DNA of 64,000 nt from Lewinellaceae bacterium (GTDB lineage Bacteria; Bacteroidota; Bacteroidia; Chitinophagales; Saprospiraceae). The stretch's first letter is position 1, and the number at the start of each line of letters is the position of its first letter. Of this stretch, positions 61,470 through 64,000 are shown in pieces. Where the stretch lies: contig JACJYB010000020.1 of the NCBI GenBank assembly GCA_020636355.1, forward strand, positions 1-64,000, written 5' to 3'. Below the pieces are notes generated by a model. The model searched no databases, was not told where the DNA came from, and worked only from the letters and a program-made list of their open reading frames with translations. Position numbers and translations under genes: made by a program.

Positions 61470-62720
61470 TTATCCATGCATCAGCTTATCGATTCGCCCG
61501 GCCAGCGCATTGTGATCGTTCGCCGAGTTCTTTTTCAGGACATTGGACATCAGGGCGACCAGGTATATGGTGCCGTCCTGATGTTCGACGATGCAGACCG
61601 AGTTCATGTAATTATTGACATTACCCATATACTTTGCACAGGTATAGCCCTCCTCCGGTTTGCATTGATACAGACTCCCCGACTTGAAATAAACGGCTGC
61701 TTCTTTCAGGGATGCATTGGAGGCATAACGAATACGGCGATCCGTCATATACAATAGCCGTTTGATTTCCAGTGATGATGGTTCGTCGATAATTTTTCCA
61801 CGCTCGAGGGCTACCAGCCACTTCATCAATCCCAGGGGAGTGCCAATGCTGCCGCCTTTGGGAGGTATGCGATTGGTGCCTCCGCGCGTAAATAGTTGGC
61901 CCAGCCTCCATTCATCTTCGGTGATGCCCAGATCGCGCAGTGGTTCATTGACTACCGAGTTGGCGACGTCGGAAAGTTCTGACTTGGGCGTGCTGCTGAA
62001 GTACACTTCAGCTTCTTCTTCGGTCAGGTCCGGATACTTTTCCTTGAAGACATGCATCAGGATTGCTTCTCTCCAGACTACGGATGCTGCCCCGTTGTTA
62101 CTTACGGATACCATATGATCAACCCATTCATAAAGCGTAAATACATCGCCGGCCTGCACGGTGCGCTTAACCAGCTTATTGGTCTCCGGATTGAAGAAAG
62201 GTACGGTATGTTCATCGGAAAGCGCCCACTGTCCTGCGCGGACGGACTTGTTTTTCATCAGATCCCTTCTCGCTTCAAAATCGTCCGGAAAAATGTTTTG
62301 CAATTCACAAAAAAAGCCGGTGATGACAGCAAGCTTACCGACACTGCCCGGCTGAAATCCCCGGTCTTCCTGCCTTTTGGCATACCGGATGGGTCTTCCG
62401 GGGGTGATATCCAGGAGCGTCAGTGAATAACTTTCATGCATATAGGGAAAGAGGGAACCGACTGCTTTTTGCAAGGCTGCATCAGGCACCGGAAGTTCGG
62501 AGAGACTGTCCCCTTTTGGCATATTTAAAAGGTTTAGCTTGATCGCTTCCAGCTTTTTTTGAGCACCACTGATCGGAGCGGTTCCTTTGATGGTACCATC
62601 CAGGATGCGTTCCCAGTACAGCAACCTCCGGATACCAGTGAGCAAATACCCATCGATGGGATAAGCCTGTGCGGAAGGTAGGAACATTAGAAGGGTTAAA
62701 AATCCAAACAGGTATCGCAT
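61470..62720 (-). CDS. Exported SxxK serine hydrolase, second copy
   Basis: Starting at 62720 the protein has 416 residues with signal peptide MRYLFGFLTLLMFLPSAQA; the frame is open to 62762, overlapping the upstream gene by 14 nt. In the longer numbering the SxxK motif is S140-VGK143 (GSVGKLA), S221-N-N223 replaces SDN, and KSG lies near 359 (YFKSGSLY). It is longer than the hydrolase at 57581 and has no ExxLN. The insertion between motifs, including TPKSELSDVANS, is unusual. It is preceded by the PEP/pyruvate-binding gene, 28 nt from its stop, so they are cotranscribed. Confidence 0.8.
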   Translation of the reverse strand: MRYLFGFLTLLMFLPSAQAYPIDGYLLTGIRRLLYWERILDGTIKGTAPISGAQKKLEAIKLNLLNMPKGDSLSELPVPDAALQKAVGSLFPYMHESYSLTLLDITPGRPIRYAKRQEDRGFQPGSVGKLAVITGFFCELQNIFPDDFEARRDLMKNKSVRAGQWALSDEHTVPFFNPETNKLVKRTVQAGDVFTLYEWVDHMVSVSNNGAASVVWREAILMHVFKEKYPDLTEEEAEVYFSSTPKSELSDVANSVVNEPLRDLGITEDEWRLGQLFTRGGTNRIPPKGGSIGTPLGLMKWLVALERGKIIDEPSSLEIKRLLYMTDRRIRYASNASLKEAAVYFKSGSLYQCKPEEGYTCAKYMGNVNNYMNSVCIVEHQDGTIYLVALMSNVLKKNSANDHNALAGRIDKLMHG

Positions 62721-62748
62721 GACACGGAATCGAAAAGCACACTTCGGA

Positions 62749-64000
62749 TTATTCATTGGCATTTAAGTTTATCTGGGTTGCCTCTGGCAAAGGCGCTTCC
62801 AGGGAATGCAAATAGTCGGTGACAACGGCATTTTTTTGTTCGACGTAAGGTCTTACCTGGAACAACCAGAGCTTATTGTCCTTGAATCCCAGTTCGATAT
62901 CAAACGGTCCGTTGGATTCGATGCCTGGTGTACCCGGTAATTTTTGCTGGACCTGGCCGGCGAAGTCGAACAATGCTTTGAGGTCCCTGGTCGAAAGAAT
63001 TGGGTCTGCAAAGCTGGCGTAATGGCTTGCGGTGCCTCCGGTCAGCGGAAGACTGCGGTATTTGGGCTCCCGGGCGGGAGATAGTAATTGGTACCGAAGG
63101 CCAGGCATTAACCGGTACGATTCCGCCCATTGCCCTTCAACAGCGCCTCCAGCACCCCGGCTGAAAGCCACGGTTAGTTCATCGGACCTTCCGCTGGTAA
63201 CTCCGGTCGTGATCATCACGCCCGAACAACGCACGTCCACCCCTGGGATCAGTAATATTGAGGGATAGACATTTTCCGGGTTTAACAGATAGAATTGCCG
63301 CCATTTGAAGCTACGTTCCGAATAGGGCGAAGCCCATACATCGCGTATGCCCTGCATGATCAGTGCACTGTCAAGCACATTAAAAAGGGTCAGGTTCAGT
63401 CCGGCTCCGGTAAAGTCCTTCAGGTCTTCCATGTTGGTGTCGCTGCGTAGAAAAACGGGTAGCCGGCCGATCGGTACGCCCAATATCTTATGAAATTGAT
63501 CAGTAAGGTCGCGAATGAAACCGGGCAGGAGATCCATCTGAACAATGGCTTTGCGCAGGGTATCCAGACGTCCCAGGGCATAGGACTCTATGGATGCATT
63601 CTGCTGACCGTTTTGACGCATACCTTCAGTATGTACAAAGGTCGCCTGGAGATAATCCCAATAGGATCCCCGGGTGCCGGGCATAGACTGGTCCATATGC
63701 TGACGGAAAATACCGAATGGAATAACCAATCCTTCCACGACCTGATCCGGAAATAGCAGTTTTAATTGACCAAGATTGGCTGCTTTTGGCCCACAGACTT
63801 TACCGGAAGAGGTTGCCTGCACCGCTCGCAGGTTGAGTACGTTGTGTTCATTGAGGAGGAGCTTTTCCGTGGGCACGGTGATGCGTTCGGTGCTTCGCTG
63901 CCGGGTGGTTACCAGTACTTTTTCATTTTCGGTCAGGTCAGCCGCATCCTTCATAAGGACCTGGCCATTGGGCGTAACGGCATAAAATATTTTTTTGCCT
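62749..64000 (-). CDS. PEP/pyruvate-binding domain protein, partial at window edge
   Basis: At least 416 residues are visible; the frame is open through position 64000, so the N terminus lies outside. The ATP-grasp-like PPDK N-terminal domain is recognised by GPKAANLGQLKLLFP (about 190 nt inside the edge), VFLRSDTNMEDLKDFTGAG, and the end LWLFQVRPY. No phospho-histidine swivelling domain or PEP-binding barrel is present in the part seen, and the stop follows soon after QVRPY. It may therefore lack the catalytic domains of PpsA/PPDK, unless they lie upstream. Its stop is 28 nt before the hydrolase gene. Confidence 0.8.
   Translation of the reverse strand, partial: GKKIFYAVTPNGQVLMKDAADLTENEKVLVTTRQRSTERITVPTEKLLLNEHNVLNLRAVQATSSGKVCGPKAANLGQLKLLFPDQVVEGLVIPFGIFRQHMDQSMPGTRGSYWDYLQATFVHTEGMRQNGQQNASIESYALGRLDTLRKAIVQMDLLPGFIRDLTDQFHKILGVPIGRLPVFLRSDTNMEDLKDFTGAGLNLTLFNVLDSALIMQGIRDVWASPYSERSFKWRQFYLLNPENVYPSILLIPGVDVRCSGVMITTGVTSGRSDELTVAFSRGAGGAVEGQWAESYRLMPGLRYQLLSPAREPKYRSLPLTGGTASHYASFADPILSTRDLKALFDFAGQVQQKLPGTPGIESNGPFDIELGFKDNKLWLFQVRPYVEQKNAVVTDYLHSLEAPLPEATQINLNANE

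Noticed and set aside
1..64000. tRNA or rRNA genes, insertion sequences, integrases or phage genes
   Set aside because: None recognised in any spacer or open frame.

Overview
The window looks like ordinary chromosome from a free-living member of the Bacteroidota, most likely Saprospiria/Saprospiraceae (the class is inference). The phylum is supported by a SusC/SusD pair, a DUF5916 outer-membrane protein, two DUF2807 'head GIN' proteins, a PadR-PspC locus, many lipoproteins, and -7 promoter elements of the Bacteroidota form TAnnTTTG in front of many genes. I found no tRNA, rRNA, CRISPR array, insertion sequence or phage gene.

Layout. 1-10.5 kb is housekeeping, mostly on the minus strand: gyrB, tsaE, ald (plus strand), pabB with an S9 peptidase, glyS and prfC. 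10.6-15.5 kb holds envelope genes: a small beta-barrel protein, a PIG-L deacetylase with a DUF5916 protein, a lipoprotein and a small unknown. 15.7-18.5 kb has a TonB-dependent receptor and a DUF4442 protein. 18.8-30.4 kb is a xylose module: xylB (TTG start) overlapping xylA, then SusC, SusD, a strong terminator and a 1174-residue FG-GAP/UnbV lipoprotein. 30.5-36 kb has a DUF2807 protein, a CPA1 antiporter, an aldo/keto reductase and a SulP transporter. 36-40.4 kb, minus strand, has a flavin monooxygenase, then a PadR-PspC locus whose PspC gene is split at a run of ten A, with a second DUF2807 gene upstream. 40.9-41.5 kb has two small unknown genes. 41.5-46.3 kb is a tight operon: TPR protein, DUF4292 lipoprotein, HflX, M29 aminopeptidase. 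46.4-51 kb has pyk, acpP, fabF, rnc and a small membrane protein. 51-57.4 kb has a GT39-like glycosyltransferase, an FdtA-type ketoisomerase, a GNAT/FemAB-like transferase and a DegT aminotransferase, an apparent amino-deoxysugar set interrupted by an OmpA lipoprotein and a coiled-coil membrane protein on the opposite strand. 57.6-64 kb has two SxxK serine hydrolases flanking a HEAT-fused nucleotide transporter, then a PEP/pyruvate-binding protein cut by the window edge.

How they work together. XylA and XylB convert xylose to xylulose 5-phosphate, and the adjoining SusC/SusD pair probably imports a pentose-containing glycan; no glycoside hydrolase is present here. AcpP and FabF serve fatty-acid synthesis. 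PadR probably represses its own operon.

Most noteworthy observations: (i) the PspC reading frame is broken at an A10 run followed by a GC-rich hairpin, and a -1 shift restores one 525-residue protein; (ii) four genes have a -7 element only 3-5 nt before the start codon, which predicts leaderless mRNAs; (iii) the padR promoter is overlapped by a clear inverted repeat; (iv) the amino-sugar gene set is split by an envelope gene pair.
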